DNA of 64,000 nt from Streptomyces marokkonensis (lineage in GTDB: Bacteria > Actinomycetota > Actinomycetes > Streptomycetales > Streptomycetaceae). Made by a program: the position numbers and the translations under genes. Location of the stretch: NCBI RefSeq assembly GCF_008312835.1, contig NZ_VSKS01000004.1, positions 372,001-436,000 of the forward strand. The letters are read 5' to 3'. Shown here in pieces: positions 1-9,522 of this stretch; position 1 is the first letter of the stretch, and each line of letters starts with the position of its first letter. The notes beneath the pieces are model-generated. The model searched no databases, was not told where the DNA came from, and was given only the letters and a program-made list of their open reading frames with translations.

Positions 1-25
1 ACCGGTCCCCGGGCGGCGGACCCGC

Positions 26-3000
26 TCAGACCTCCTTGGCCTGCTCGATCATCCGGTCCACGACCCGCTTGGAGGCGTGGCCGTCGTCCAGGTCGCAGAA
101 CAGGTGGTGGAACCGCGCGAAGCGCTCCTCGTACTCGGCGGACACCTTGTCGATGTCGCGGATCGCCGTGACCAGCTCCTCGGAGGTGGCGATCAGCGGA
201 CCGGGGGAGTCCTTCTCGAAGTCGAAGTAGAAGCCGCGCAGCGTGTCCCGGTAGTGCTCCAGGTCGTACGTGAAGAACAGCATGGGCCGCTTCAGATGGG
301 CGTAGTCGAACATCACGGACGAGTAGTCCGTGATCATCATGTCCGCCGCCAGGTACAGGTCGGCGATGTCCGGGTACTCCGAGGCGTCCCACACGAAGCC
401 GTTGCCGGCGCCGGGCACGGCGTCGACGACGTTGGAGTGGCGCCGGATCAGCAGCACATGGTCCTCACCCAGGCGGCGACGGGCGTCCTCGAGGTCGATC
501 CGCAGGTCGAACAGGTACTGCCCGGCGCTGTGCGACTGGTCGTCCCGCCAGGTCGGCGCGTACAGCACGACCTTCTTGCCGCTCGGGATCCCGAGCGTCT
601 CCCGCACCTTCTCCGCGATCTTGTCGCGGTCGGGCGAGTACAGGTAGTCGTTGCGCGGGTAACCGGCCTCGAGGATCTCCCCGTCGTACGAGAAGGCCCG
701 CTTGAGGATCGGCGTGGAGAACCGGTTGGAGGAGACCAGCAGGCTCCAGTTCTTCGCCTCGAGCGCCAGACGGTTCTGGTACTCGCGGTCGAAGTACAGC
801 GTCTCGATGTCGTGGCCGATCTTCTTCAGCATCGTGCCGTGCCAGGTCTGCACGATGACCTGGCCGGGCCGGCGCTCCACCCACTCGGGCAGGTGCCCGT
901 TGGTGACGATGTACCGGGAGGTGGCCAGTGCCTCGAACCACTCGCGGCCCCACATGCGCACCTTGTCGGCGGTGGGCGGCAGCACCACCTGGCCGTCGCG
1001 CACGGCCCACAGGAACTTCATGTCGCTGCCGCGGCGCAGCAGTTCCTCGTGCATCGCCCGCGGGCTGTCGGAGTACTGCTTGCCGTTGTAGCTGAGGAAG
1101 AACACCTGGTCGCGCAGCGGCTGCCGGCGGCCCGCGTCGTACACCTCGCGGCGCATCTGGAGCTGGCGGTAGGGTCCGCGCTCCAGGTCGCCGAGCTCGG
1201 AGCGGCAGTTGAGCTGCGGGTAGTCGCTCCAGCGGTTCTCGAACCAGTAGCGGCGGCCGCCCAGTTCGCTGTGCAGCGGGAACTGGGGCAGGGCGAGCCG
1301 GTCGATGACGAACTGGGCGTCCGGAACGTCCGGGTTCGTGGAGCGCAGCAGCAGGTTCCAGCGGCCGGCCTTCAGCGGCACCTGACCGGAACCGCCCATC
1401 ACGGACGGGTCGAAGGCCACGGTGAACGTGCCGTCCTCGGACCAGTCGGCGGACGCCGTGCGCTCGTCGAAGCGGTTGGTCGCCTTGAGGACGAGGTCGG
1501 AGCCCACGAGTTCCCGGCTGCCGTGGCCGCGCACCACAAGCTGCCCGTTCTCCAGGGCGATCCCGGAGAGCACGGCGCGGCGCGTCCGGCCGGTGATCTT
1601 CAGATAGCCGTTGTGACCGGACGCCACGGAGATCTCCCGGTGGGCGCCCGCCTCACCGAAGGAGGCCGGCAGGTCGAAGGACAGATCCTCCAGGCCCTCC
1701 CGGACCACGCTGCTGAACTGGCGCTCCGTGCCGTCCGGGGCGGTGGCCACCAGGACCGTGCTCCACCGGCGGCGGTCCGGCTGGGCCTGGTCGTCGACCG
1801 TGCTGGTGCTCAGCAGGGCCACGTCCTCGAGCGGGACCCGCGTACGGAACGTCGTGCCGCCGCCCTGCCGCGCCACCTCGACGGGATAGTGGCGCACCTC
1901 GCCGCTCTTCCCGTGGCTGAGGCGGAACGTCACGGTCTCCCCGGCCTTCAGCGGCTCGCGGACGTCACCGCTGATCTCCACCGCGTCGCCGTCCAGCCGG
2001 CGGTCGGTGATCAGGGCGCGGACCTTCTCCACGCGCAGCTTCAGCGCGCTGCGCTCGACGGTCGGCAGCAGCCGGAAGTCCTCGTCGAGCCACTGGTACG
2101 GCGGGAAGTTCGCCGCCGAGCCGCCACGGGCCCAGACGCCGCTGCGCCGCACCAGGCCGGAGGCGTAGACGTTGATGCCGACGTGCCAGAGGCCCTCCTG
2201 CCACGTACCGCCCTTGCGCAGCTTCGCCGGGTCGAGGGCGAGCTCCCAGCCGGCCCAGTCGTAGTTGTACCGCTGCTGGCCGGAGTCGGTGGTGCACTCG
2301 GGCCGGTGGATGTTCCTGGCCGGCAGGAAGACGCGCCGGCGGGAACCGTGCCGCTTGAGCTGGACGATCTTGACGCTGCTCCGCTTGGCCGACACGTCGA
2401 TCTTGTCGATGTAGGCGTCACCCGACAGCACCAGCTTGCCGTCCTGCCAGGTGACCGAACGCAGCGGTGCGCGCAGGTTCAGGTCGCCGTCGATGCGCAG
2501 GGCCGACTTCGGCAGGTCGAAGCCGCTCTCCTCGAGCGTGCGGAAGCTCGCGTACTTGCGGAAGGTCCCGGAGACCTCCACCGGCTCCTTGCGGCGCTGC
2601 GAGGCCAGCAGGGCGATCAGCTCCGGCATGGCGTGCTTGCGGACCAGCAGCCACTGCACCCGCAGATCCGTCGGCAGCGCCATGACGATCTTGGGGTCCA
2701 CCATGTCCAGGTAGCGGTTGGCGGCTTCCAGGAACGCCTCGTGGAACTCCACCGTGGCGTCCGGCAGCACCCGCATGAACAGCCGCAGGTCGTCGCGGAG
2801 CACCCGGTCGTCGTACTGGCGCTTGTACTCGTCGAACTCCGGGCCCGACTGCTGGGCGAGGTAGTCGCTGACCATGCTCACCGCGGTGACGCGGTCGCGG
2901 ACGGCCTGCGGCTCCTTGCGGCGCTGGGTGATCGAGGGGGCCGACTCGCCCTCGCGCAGCCGCCAGAAGTACGTCGGCTCACCGATGATGTCGACGGCCT

Positions 3001-3589
3001 CCGCCCGGTAGTGCGCGGGCAGGACGACGGGGATGTCCTCGTGCAGGATCCCCTCGGGGAAGACGAAGCCCTCCTTCTCCCAGAAACTCCGCCGGAAGAT
3101 CTTGTTGCAGGCGATGCGGTCGGCGATGAGCTTCGGGTTCCTGGATATGTGGGTACGCCTGCGGGCCTCGCCGGCGAGCATCTTCAGCAGGGGCACCTGC
3201 CACGTCTTCTCGCCCTTGAGGTGGAAGACGTTGCCCGTGGCGAAGTCCGAGCCGGACTCGTCCAGGCTGGCGAGCATCTGCCGGTAGGCGTCCGGCGGGA
3301 TGAGGTCGTCACTGTCGACGAAGGTCAGGTACTCCGACTCGTCCGACAGGTGCTGGATGCCGGTGTTGCGGGCCGCGCCGAGGCCGGCGTTCTCCTTGCG
3401 GATGAGCTTGAACCGCTCGTCGCGGCTCGCGTACGCCTCGGCTATGGCGGCGGAGCCGTCCGGGGAGCCGTCGTCGACCATCAGGACCTCGATGTCCCGG
3501 AAGGTCTGCGCGGCGAGCGAGTCCAGGCAGGCGGGCAGATAGCGCTCGACGTTGTAGATGGGGACGATGACACTGAGCCGAGGGGCCAT
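26..3589 (-). CDS. Family 2 glycosyltransferase fused to CDP-glycerol glycerophosphotransferase domain
   Basis: This 1187-residue protein joins two enzymes. Residues 1 to about 240 are a GT-A family 2 glycosyltransferase: N-terminal LSVIVPIYN strand, VDDGSPDGS, and the metal-binding DSDD. Residues from about 800 to the end are a TagF/TagB-type CDP-glycerol glycerophosphotransferase domain with QTWHGTMLK, GYPRND, APTWRD and ITDYSSVMFDY. The beta-rich middle part I cannot assign. The likely role is building an anionic wall glycopolymer of alternating sugar and polyol-phosphate units at the cytoplasmic face of the membrane. That is inferred from the domains; the actual sugar and polyol cannot be read from sequence. 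The ATG has GGAAAGGAGAG upstream, and longer readings in this frame lack one. It lies 26 bases behind the related gene upstream, so the two form an operon. Confidence 0.9.
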   Translation of the reverse strand: MAPRLSVIVPIYNVERYLPACLDSLAAQTFRDIEVLMVDDGSPDGSAAIAEAYASRDERFKLIRKENAGLGAARNTGIQHLSDESEYLTFVDSDDLIPPDAYRQMLASLDESGSDFATGNVFHLKGEKTWQVPLLKMLAGEARRRTHISRNPKLIADRIACNKIFRRSFWEKEGFVFPEGILHEDIPVVLPAHYRAEAVDIIGEPTYFWRLREGESAPSITQRRKEPQAVRDRVTAVSMVSDYLAQQSGPEFDEYKRQYDDRVLRDDLRLFMRVLPDATVEFHEAFLEAANRYLDMVDPKIVMALPTDLRVQWLLVRKHAMPELIALLASQRRKEPVEVSGTFRKYASFRTLEESGFDLPKSALRIDGDLNLRAPLRSVTWQDGKLVLSGDAYIDKIDVSAKRSSVKIVQLKRHGSRRRVFLPARNIHRPECTTDSGQQRYNYDWAGWELALDPAKLRKGGTWQEGLWHVGINVYASGLVRRSGVWARGGSAANFPPYQWLDEDFRLLPTVERSALKLRVEKVRALITDRRLDGDAVEISGDVREPLKAGETVTFRLSHGKSGEVRHYPVEVARQGGGTTFRTRVPLEDVALLSTSTVDDQAQPDRRRWSTVLVATAPDGTERQFSSVVREGLEDLSFDLPASFGEAGAHREISVASGHNGYLKITGRTRRAVLSGIALENGQLVVRGHGSRELVGSDLVLKATNRFDERTASADWSEDGTFTVAFDPSVMGGSGQVPLKAGRWNLLLRSTNPDVPDAQFVIDRLALPQFPLHSELGGRRYWFENRWSDYPQLNCRSELGDLERGPYRQLQMRREVYDAGRRQPLRDQVFFLSYNGKQYSDSPRAMHEELLRRGSDMKFLWAVRDGQVVLPPTADKVRMWGREWFEALATSRYIVTNGHLPEWVERRPGQVIVQTWHGTMLKKIGHDIETLYFDREYQNRLALEAKNWSLLVSSNRFSTPILKRAFSYDGEILEAGYPRNDYLYSPDRDKIAEKVRETLGIPSGKKVVLYAPTWRDDQSHSAGQYLFDLRIDLEDARRRLGEDHVLLIRRHSNVVDAVPGAGNGFVWDASEYPDIADLYLAADMMITDYSSVMFDYAHLKRPMLFFTYDLEHYRDTLRGFYFDFEKDSPGPLIATSEELVTAIRDIDKVSAEYEERFARFHHLFCDLDDGHASKRVVDRMIEQAKEV

Positions 3590-3615
3590 GGCTTTTGTGC
3601 TCTCCTTTCCGGGGG

Positions 3616-5847
3616 TCAGGCCCGCTCGACCAGTTCGAGCGCCTGGTCGGGGGTCGGTGCGTGGGATCGTTCGGTGAACGGGACGAACGGCAGCATGCTC
3701 TCCTCGCCGAGGAAGACGCGCCGCACCACCCTTTCGGCTGCGCGCCCGTCGTCGAACTCGCAGAAACGCGAGCGGAACGCGGCGCGGCGCTCGGTCGCGT
3801 CCGGCCCGTCGTACTCCCGCGAGCCGAGCAGCCGGATCAGCTCGGTCTGCGTGGTGGCCACCGCACCGGGCGGCTCCTCCAGCAGGTTGAAGTAGGTGCC
3901 GCGGACCGCGGAGTAGATGTCCCAGTCGGGGGCGTAGACGATGATCGGCCGGTCCAGGACCGCGTAGTCGAACATCGCCGAGGAGTAGTCCGTGATGAGC
4001 GCGTCCGCGGCCAGGTACAGCTCCTCCACCCGGTCGTGCCCCGACACGTCGACGATGCGGCCGCTGCGGCGCAGTTCGGCGATGTGCGGGGAGTTGCCGT
4101 AGAAGTAGTGGCCGCGCATCAGCAGCGTCACGTCGGGACCCAGCTCGTCGGAGAGGCGCGCCAGGTCGAGGGCCGGCGTGAACCCGGGCTGGTACTCCCG
4201 GTGGGTGGGCATGTACAGCATGGCCCTGGTGCCGTCGGCCAGTCCCAGCGCCGCACGGGCCCGGCGGACGTCCGCGGCCGTGGCGTTCACCAGGCGGTCG
4301 TTGCGCGGGTAGCCGGTCTCCAGGGAGGTGTACGAGCAGGGGTACACGCGCTCCCACACGGCGGTCGAGAAACGGTTGGAGCTGAGGCTGAAGTCCCAGC
4401 GGTCGCACCGCTCGAGCAGCTTGGCGAAGTTCATGTCGGTGGACGCCGGGTACTTCTGCTGGTCCAGGCCCATGGTCTTCAGCGGGGTGCCGTGGTGCGT
4501 CTGCAGATGGATCTGGCCCTCGCGCTTCACCACCGAATCCGCGAAGTTCACGTTGTTGACGAGGTACTTGGCGCGCGCCACGGCCGACCAGTACGCGCGT
4601 GAACCGACACGGACGTACTCCACGCCCTTGGGCACCCTGTCCGCCGCGTCCGCCCGGACGGCCCACACACGGCGGATCCCGGGGGCGAGGCGGGCGAGTT
4701 CGGCGTCGATGGCCGCGGGGTTGCAGGAGACGCTGCGGCTCCAGTAGGCGGAGAACAGCGCGAGGTTCTCGTCGAGGGGGAGGCGCAGCTGCGACTGGTA
4801 GAACACGCCTATCGCGCTGCGCTTGGACCGGCTGATCGCGGCCGCCGCGCGGTTCCTGACCCGCCGCCGGAACTTCACGGCCGCGGTGGCACCGGCCATG
4901 GCGGTGTACGCGTCACGCTCCAGCATCGCGTACTTGTGACCGCGGCCGCCGGCCGGGCGCTGGAACCCCTGGGGCAGGTGCGCGCGGTAGTCGGCCGAGG
5001 CCCGGTGGAAGAACTCGGCGCGCGAGGACTGCGGCAGCCGGCCCGGACGTTCGAGCACGGTGAGGTAGTGGTCGACCATCTTGCGGAACAACGGTCCGCG
5101 CCACTCGTCGAGTTCCGGGTGCGCCGCGATGAAGTCGAAGACCCGGGCGTACTGGTCGAAGACGTCGAAGTGCTTGCGGCTGACCGTCTTCAGGATGTTG
5201 CCGCCCTCGCGGCGCTGCCGGTACAGGACGCAGACGCGGTCCAGTACGGCCATGCGTTCGGCGCTGATCATCGAGCAGAACGTCCAGGGGGCGTCCTCGT
5301 AGTACCCCGGCGGGAAGGTGAGGCCGGTGCGGGCGATGAAGTCGCGGCGGTAGGCCTTGTTCCAGACGATCTGGAGCAGGTTGAGCAGCTCGGGGCGGTC
5401 GGCGAGGCGGAAGACGTCCGGACCCTCGCTCCTGAGCAGGTCCGCCCGCTGGTTGGGGCGGACCTCGCCGTCCCAGTAGGTGCGCGCGTAGTCGTAGATG
5501 AGTATCTCGGGGTCCCCGGTGGCGTCGAGGCGGTCGGATATCGCCGCCAGCGCGCCGTCGGACAATGTGTCGTCACTGTCCAGGAACAGGACGTAATCGC
5601 CCTCGGCCCGCTCCAGTCCCGCATTGCGCGCACGCCCCAGCCCCACGTTCTCGGTGAGGTGAATCACATGAATGCGCGGGTCTCTCTCCGCGTACTGGTC
5701 GAGAATGGCGCCCGATCCGTCCGGCGAGCAGTCGTCGACGGCGATGATCTCGAAGTCCGTGTAGTCCTGCCCGAGTACGGAATCCAGGCACTCGGGCAGA
5801 TAGCCCTGCACCTTGTACACAGGGACGACGAGGGAGAGTCTGGGCAT
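3616..5847 (-). CDS. Second glycosyltransferase / CDP-glycerol glycerophosphotransferase fusion
   Basis: 743 residues with the same two-domain plan as the gene downstream but without its long middle section. The family 2 domain starts at LSLVVPVYK and shows VDDCSPDGS and DSDD. The C-terminal half carries LQTHHGTPLK, GYPRND, MPTHREY and ITDYSSAMFDY of the TagF/TagB family. The histidine after the threonine in QTHHGT replaces the tryptophan of the usual WHGT signature. It is first gene of a two-gene operon and is divergent from galE. The partners probably act in sequence or on different linkages of one wall polymer (inference). The ATG start puts the glycosyltransferase fold at the extreme N terminus, as is usual. 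Confidence 0.9.
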   Translation of the reverse strand: MPRLSLVVPVYKVQGYLPECLDSVLGQDYTDFEIIAVDDCSPDGSGAILDQYAERDPRIHVIHLTENVGLGRARNAGLERAEGDYVLFLDSDDTLSDGALAAISDRLDATGDPEILIYDYARTYWDGEVRPNQRADLLRSEGPDVFRLADRPELLNLLQIVWNKAYRRDFIARTGLTFPPGYYEDAPWTFCSMISAERMAVLDRVCVLYRQRREGGNILKTVSRKHFDVFDQYARVFDFIAAHPELDEWRGPLFRKMVDHYLTVLERPGRLPQSSRAEFFHRASADYRAHLPQGFQRPAGGRGHKYAMLERDAYTAMAGATAAVKFRRRVRNRAAAAISRSKRSAIGVFYQSQLRLPLDENLALFSAYWSRSVSCNPAAIDAELARLAPGIRRVWAVRADAADRVPKGVEYVRVGSRAYWSAVARAKYLVNNVNFADSVVKREGQIHLQTHHGTPLKTMGLDQQKYPASTDMNFAKLLERCDRWDFSLSSNRFSTAVWERVYPCSYTSLETGYPRNDRLVNATAADVRRARAALGLADGTRAMLYMPTHREYQPGFTPALDLARLSDELGPDVTLLMRGHYFYGNSPHIAELRRSGRIVDVSGHDRVEELYLAADALITDYSSAMFDYAVLDRPIIVYAPDWDIYSAVRGTYFNLLEEPPGAVATTQTELIRLLGSREYDGPDATERRAAFRSRFCEFDDGRAAERVVRRVFLGEESMLPFVPFTERSHAPTPDQALELVERA

Positions 5848-6184
5848 CCTTACAACCTGTTCCGAGAACTGACCGCGTGCGCTGGGGCTTGGGCTTGGGG
5901 CCGGGCCGCGCTCCGGGCATCCATGGACCTGGAGGGCGTCGCCGCATCAGCGTAAAGGATTCATGCGAAGTTTCCGTGGGCGAGGTAGCCGGACCCCCGG
6001 CGGCCGGCCGGAGGCGGAATCGCCCGATTCCAGGAGCTTCCCGTTGCCCGCCGCGCGGACACCGGGCCCGCGCGGCGGCGCCGAGTTCACGTCATTGCTC
6101 CCCTATGCGTGATCTGCCGGATTCGATTTTCCGGGGCTCGCGGAACACTCTGCATGCAGTGACTGCGACCTTGGAGGCATGAGC
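5848..6184 (-). other. Divergent intergenic region before galE
   Basis: No credible gene is visible in these 337 bases. They must hold the promoters of the minus-strand glycosyltransferase operon and of galE. A 10-base palindrome, CTGCATGCAG, sits at 6150-6159, about 25 bases before galE, and a GGAGG ribosome site follows at 6173-6177. I see no clear terminator or riboswitch. Confidence 0.5.
6173..6177 (+). promoter_or_regulatory. galE: Ribosome binding site that decides the galE start
   Basis: GGAGG lies one base before a first ATG (6179) and seven bases before a second in-frame ATG (6185). Only the second has normal spacing, so 6185 is taken as the start. Confidence 0.7.
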
Positions 6185-7153
6185 ATGAGCTGGCTGGTCA
6201 CCGGTGGAGCCGGATACATCGGCGCGCATGTGGTGCGTGCCCTGCGCGACGGCGGCGAGTCCGTGGTCGTGTACGACGACCTGTCCACCGGCAGCGCGGA
6301 CCGGGTACCGGACGGAGTGCCTCTCGTCGTCGGCAGTGTCGTGGACCGTGACCTGCTGGAGCAGGCAATTCGTGACCATGCTGTGACAGGGGTCGTGCAC
6401 ATCGCCGCCAAGAAGCAGGTCGGCGAGTCCGTGGAGCGGCCGCTGCACTACTACCGCGAGAACGTCACCGGCGTGCAGACGCTCCTCGAGGCCATGTCCG
6501 CCACCGGCGTCGACAAGATCGTGTTCTCGTCCTCCGCCGCCGTCTACGGCATGCCCGACGTGGCGCTCGTCACGGAGGAGACCCCGTGCGCGCCGATGAG
6601 CCCGTACGGGGAGACCAAGCTCGTCGGCGAGTGGCTGATCAAGGCGGCGGCCGCGGCGTACGGCATCCGCGGCGCCTCCCTGCGCTACTTCAACGTGGCC
6701 GGGGCCGCGTCCCCGGAGCTGTCCGACGCCGGGGTGTTCAACCTGGTCCCCATGGTGTTCGAGCGCCTGGAGGCCGGTGAGGCGCCCCGCATCTTCGGCG
6801 ACGACTACGCCACCCCCGACGGCACCTGCGTCCGCGACTACATCCACGTCCAGGACATCGCCTCCGCCCACCTCGCGGCGGCCCGCCGCCTCGACGGGGC
6901 CCCGAAGGGCACCGCTCTCACGCTGAACATCGGCCGCGGCGAGGGCAGTTCGGTGCGCGAGATGGTCGACCGCATCCTCAAGATCACGGGCAACGAGGAC
7001 GTGGCCCCCGAGGTGACCCCCCGCCGCGCCGGCGACCCGGCCCGCGTGGTGGCCTCGGCGGACCGCATCCGCGAGGAGCTGGGCTGGACGGCCCGCCACG
7101 GCCTGGACGAGATGATCGACTCGGCGTGGCAGGGGTGGCGGCACCGCCGGTAG
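6185..7153 (+). CDS. galE: UDP-glucose 4-epimerase GalE
   Basis: A 322-residue extended short-chain dehydrogenase. The N terminus MSWLVTGGAGYIGAH is the Rossmann NAD-binding GxxGxxG motif, and SSSAAVYG followed by YGETK supplies the catalytic Ser/Thr and the Tyr-x3-Lys pair. The later FNVAG and C-terminal substrate-binding segment are typical of GalE. The enzyme interconverts UDP-glucose and UDP-galactose. Its position between three glycopolymer transferase genes suggests that it supplies UDP-galactose for the wall polymer rather than (or as well as) serving galactose catabolism; this is inference. The downstream minus-strand gene is convergent, only 15 bases away. Confidence 0.93.
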   Translation: MSWLVTGGAGYIGAHVVRALRDGGESVVVYDDLSTGSADRVPDGVPLVVGSVVDRDLLEQAIRDHAVTGVVHIAAKKQVGESVERPLHYYRENVTGVQTLLEAMSATGVDKIVFSSSAAVYGMPDVALVTEETPCAPMSPYGETKLVGEWLIKAAAAAYGIRGASLRYFNVAGAASPELSDAGVFNLVPMVFERLEAGEAPRIFGDDYATPDGTCVRDYIHVQDIASAHLAAARRLDGAPKGTALTLNIGRGEGSSVREMVDRILKITGNEDVAPEVTPRRAGDPARVVASADRIREELGWTARHGLDEMIDSAWQGWRHRR

Positions 7154-7168
7154 GCGCCACGCGGCCGC

Positions 7169-9295
7169 CTAGCTCCGTGGCACCGCCCCGGTCGGCGGGC
7201 CGGCGGCCGGAGCGGTGACGCGGGGGGCGTACTGCCGCCGCTGACCGGGAAGTCCGGTCTCCCGCCTCTCCGCCGTCCGCCCGCGGTGTCCCTGGGCCGC
7301 CGCGCACAGCGCCCGCACCGCCGCTTCGAAGCGCTCCTGGGCGGGCGGTTCCGCCGGGCCCAGCAGGCGGAGCTTCAACTCGGCGCGTGCTTCGGCCAGT
7401 TCGTCCTTCTCCGGGTGCCGTACCGACTCCAGCAGTGCCGGTACGCCGGTCGCGTCCGGCGTCAGCACCGTGGCCGCCGCCACCGTCGGGAAGGCCGTGC
7501 GGAACGCCTCTTCGGTCAGGTCGCCGGTGTTGGCCACCGCGTACGGCTTGCCGCTGGCCAGGAAGTCGGTGATCACGCTGGACACGTCGCTGATCAGCAG
7601 GTCCGAGACGTTGAAGCAGGAGTAGAGCGAGGGACGGGCGTCGTCGACGACCCGGTGCTCCCCCTCGGGGAGCGATGCCCAGTACGCCTCCTCCCAGGCC
7701 GCCGTCACCCGGGCCACCGCCTCCGACCGGCCCGGCTCGGGGGCGGACTGGGCGAGCATCCGCTCGGCCTGGTCGGCGGCCGGCCGGAACCCGTCCGTGG
7801 TGAGACGGTTCAACTGCGCCGTGAGACGGCCGAGTTCCTCCGAAGGCGCCGAGCGGGAGCGGTTCGCCGAGTGGATCAGATCCCGGATCCTTCGGTCCGC
7901 GGCGCCCGCCCGCGGATCCACCGAGCCGGTCAGCGGGTGCGGTTTGTACAGCAGCCGCACCCCCGGGTCCGCGAGCAGCGCCCGCACCAGGTTCTCGCCG
8001 GCCGCGATCAGCGACGTGTTGCCCGGGTTGCCGTCCCAGCCCTCCCAGGTCGGCGCGTACAGCACGGTCGTGCGGCGCCCCGCCGGCGGGCCCGCGCACG
8101 GGCGTACGGCGTCCAGCTGCGGGCGGCCGATCTCCACCACGTCCTTGTTCTCGACCCCGACCTCCGCCAGCGCGTACCGCTCGCGCGCCGCCGGGCCGGC
8201 CACCCACACCTCGTCGTACGCCTTCGCGTACGGGTTGCACGACGACAGCTTGTCGCTCTCCCCGTGGTTGACGAAGGCGTGCTTGATCGTGGGGATGCGC
8301 AGCACCTGCGAGGTCTTGCCGGAGTTGGAGGGGTGGATGAGCACCTGGAGCGTGGAGTGCTCGAGCCGCATCAGTGTGGGCACCTTCGGCAGGCACACGA
8401 TCGGGATGTCGGTCGCCGCGATCTTCGGCACCATGAACCGCTCGCGCAGGACGATGACCGGCCGGGCGTCCAGCCCGGCCAGCGGCTCCAGCCACATGCC
8501 GGCCTGGTAGGCGGAGGACACCCCGCCGGAGAAGTAGAGCCCGACCGTCGGCCGGTACTCCGCCAGCCACGCGTCGAACCAGTCGAGCACCTCCCGCTCG
8601 TCCGCCGGGCGCCGCCCGGGCAGCAGCCGCAGCGACAGGGCGATCAGGCCGGCCAGGGCCAGGACCAGCGACAGCGCGACACCGGCCGCCGCCCAGCGGG
8701 TCCCGCCGGTCGCCGCCGTCGCCGCCAGTCCTGCCGTCGCGGGCAGGCCGAACACCAGCAGCCGGTGACCGGGTCTGCGCAGCAGCGCGGGCGGGGCGGG
8801 GGAGAGCCGCAGCGCGGAGGCGTCGATGTTCCGGGTCACCACCGGCAGCGTGCGGGTGCGGCGGACCAGCACGGACACCGCCTGGATCGCGCAGTGCAGG
8901 GCGTAGAACGCGAGCAGGCCGGCGGCGATCGCCGCGTACCGCGTCTCCCGGTCCTGCTCGCCGAGCCGCAGCAGACCCACCACCAGCAGCAGATCGCGCA
9001 GCACATGACGCACGGTGATGTCCGCGTGCGCCTTGGCGAACACGGTCAGCACACCCCGCTGCCAGCGGTACAGCACACCCTCGACGACCAGGGAGAGGGC
9101 GGTCGCCGCGAGCAGCAGCGGCACGTGCGGCGCCAGGGCCGCGACGGCCTGGGCCGCGCAGGCGCCGACCAGGACGGCCGCCACCAGCGCCTTGGCGAGA
9201 GCGGTACGGCCGGGCAGACGGAGCAGCGGGGAACGGTGGCGGCGGACTCCCGCCCGGAACCGCCGGCGGGACGTGGGATCGGGCACTGCGGTCAC
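7169..9295 (-). CDS. Membrane-anchored CDP-glycerol glycerophosphotransferase-like protein
   Basis: 708 residues. The N-terminal third is membrane-embedded, with hydrophobic stretches near residues 30-75, 85-105, 115-140 and 180-215. The C-terminal two thirds resemble the TagF/TagB transferase fold: NHGESDK where relatives have WHGT, LYAPTWEGW, YKPHPL and DVSSVITDFLASGKPY. There is no family 2 glycosyltransferase domain, unlike the two fusions nearby. The likely function is transfer of a polyol-phosphate or similar unit during wall-polymer assembly. The start is a GTG with no strong ribosome site. It is divergent from proB across 227 bases. Confidence 0.8.
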   Translation of the reverse strand: MTAVPDPTSRRRFRAGVRRHRSPLLRLPGRTALAKALVAAVLVGACAAQAVAALAPHVPLLLAATALSLVVEGVLYRWQRGVLTVFAKAHADITVRHVLRDLLLVVGLLRLGEQDRETRYAAIAAGLLAFYALHCAIQAVSVLVRRTRTLPVVTRNIDASALRLSPAPPALLRRPGHRLLVFGLPATAGLAATAATGGTRWAAAGVALSLVLALAGLIALSLRLLPGRRPADEREVLDWFDAWLAEYRPTVGLYFSGGVSSAYQAGMWLEPLAGLDARPVIVLRERFMVPKIAATDIPIVCLPKVPTLMRLEHSTLQVLIHPSNSGKTSQVLRIPTIKHAFVNHGESDKLSSCNPYAKAYDEVWVAGPAARERYALAEVGVENKDVVEIGRPQLDAVRPCAGPPAGRRTTVLYAPTWEGWDGNPGNTSLIAAGENLVRALLADPGVRLLYKPHPLTGSVDPRAGAADRRIRDLIHSANRSRSAPSEELGRLTAQLNRLTTDGFRPAADQAERMLAQSAPEPGRSEAVARVTAAWEEAYWASLPEGEHRVVDDARPSLYSCFNVSDLLISDVSSVITDFLASGKPYAVANTGDLTEEAFRTAFPTVAAATVLTPDATGVPALLESVRHPEKDELAEARAELKLRLLGPAEPPAQERFEAAVRALCAAAQGHRGRTAERRETGLPGQRRQYAPRVTAPAAGPPTGAVPRS

Positions 9296-9522
9296 TCCAG
9301 GGTCGTCGTGGGGCGTGCGCCCGGGTTAACGCCCGCCGGCCTCCGGACGACACGCGGGTGTCCGGGAAGCCCTCGGCGCCCGTATCCGCTGGTGCGGTCC
9401 GCCCTCCTCCGTCACGCGGTCCGTCCCCCGTCCCGGAGGCTGGACCGGCGAGCGTCCTTCGATCCACTTCGCGTAGATTGCCTGGCGGGCGAGACGACCG
9501 ACGTGAGGGGACGGGCGGCAAG

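Noticed and set aside
77-3895. Very long plus-strand reading frame opposite the glycosyltransferase genes
   Set aside because: Mirror of a real GC-rich gene on the other strand. Composition is dominated by Val, Gly, Arg, His and Gln with no domain, and the opposite frame has full family motifs. Similar mirror frames opposite leuS, lepA, comEC and tricorn were dropped for the same reason.
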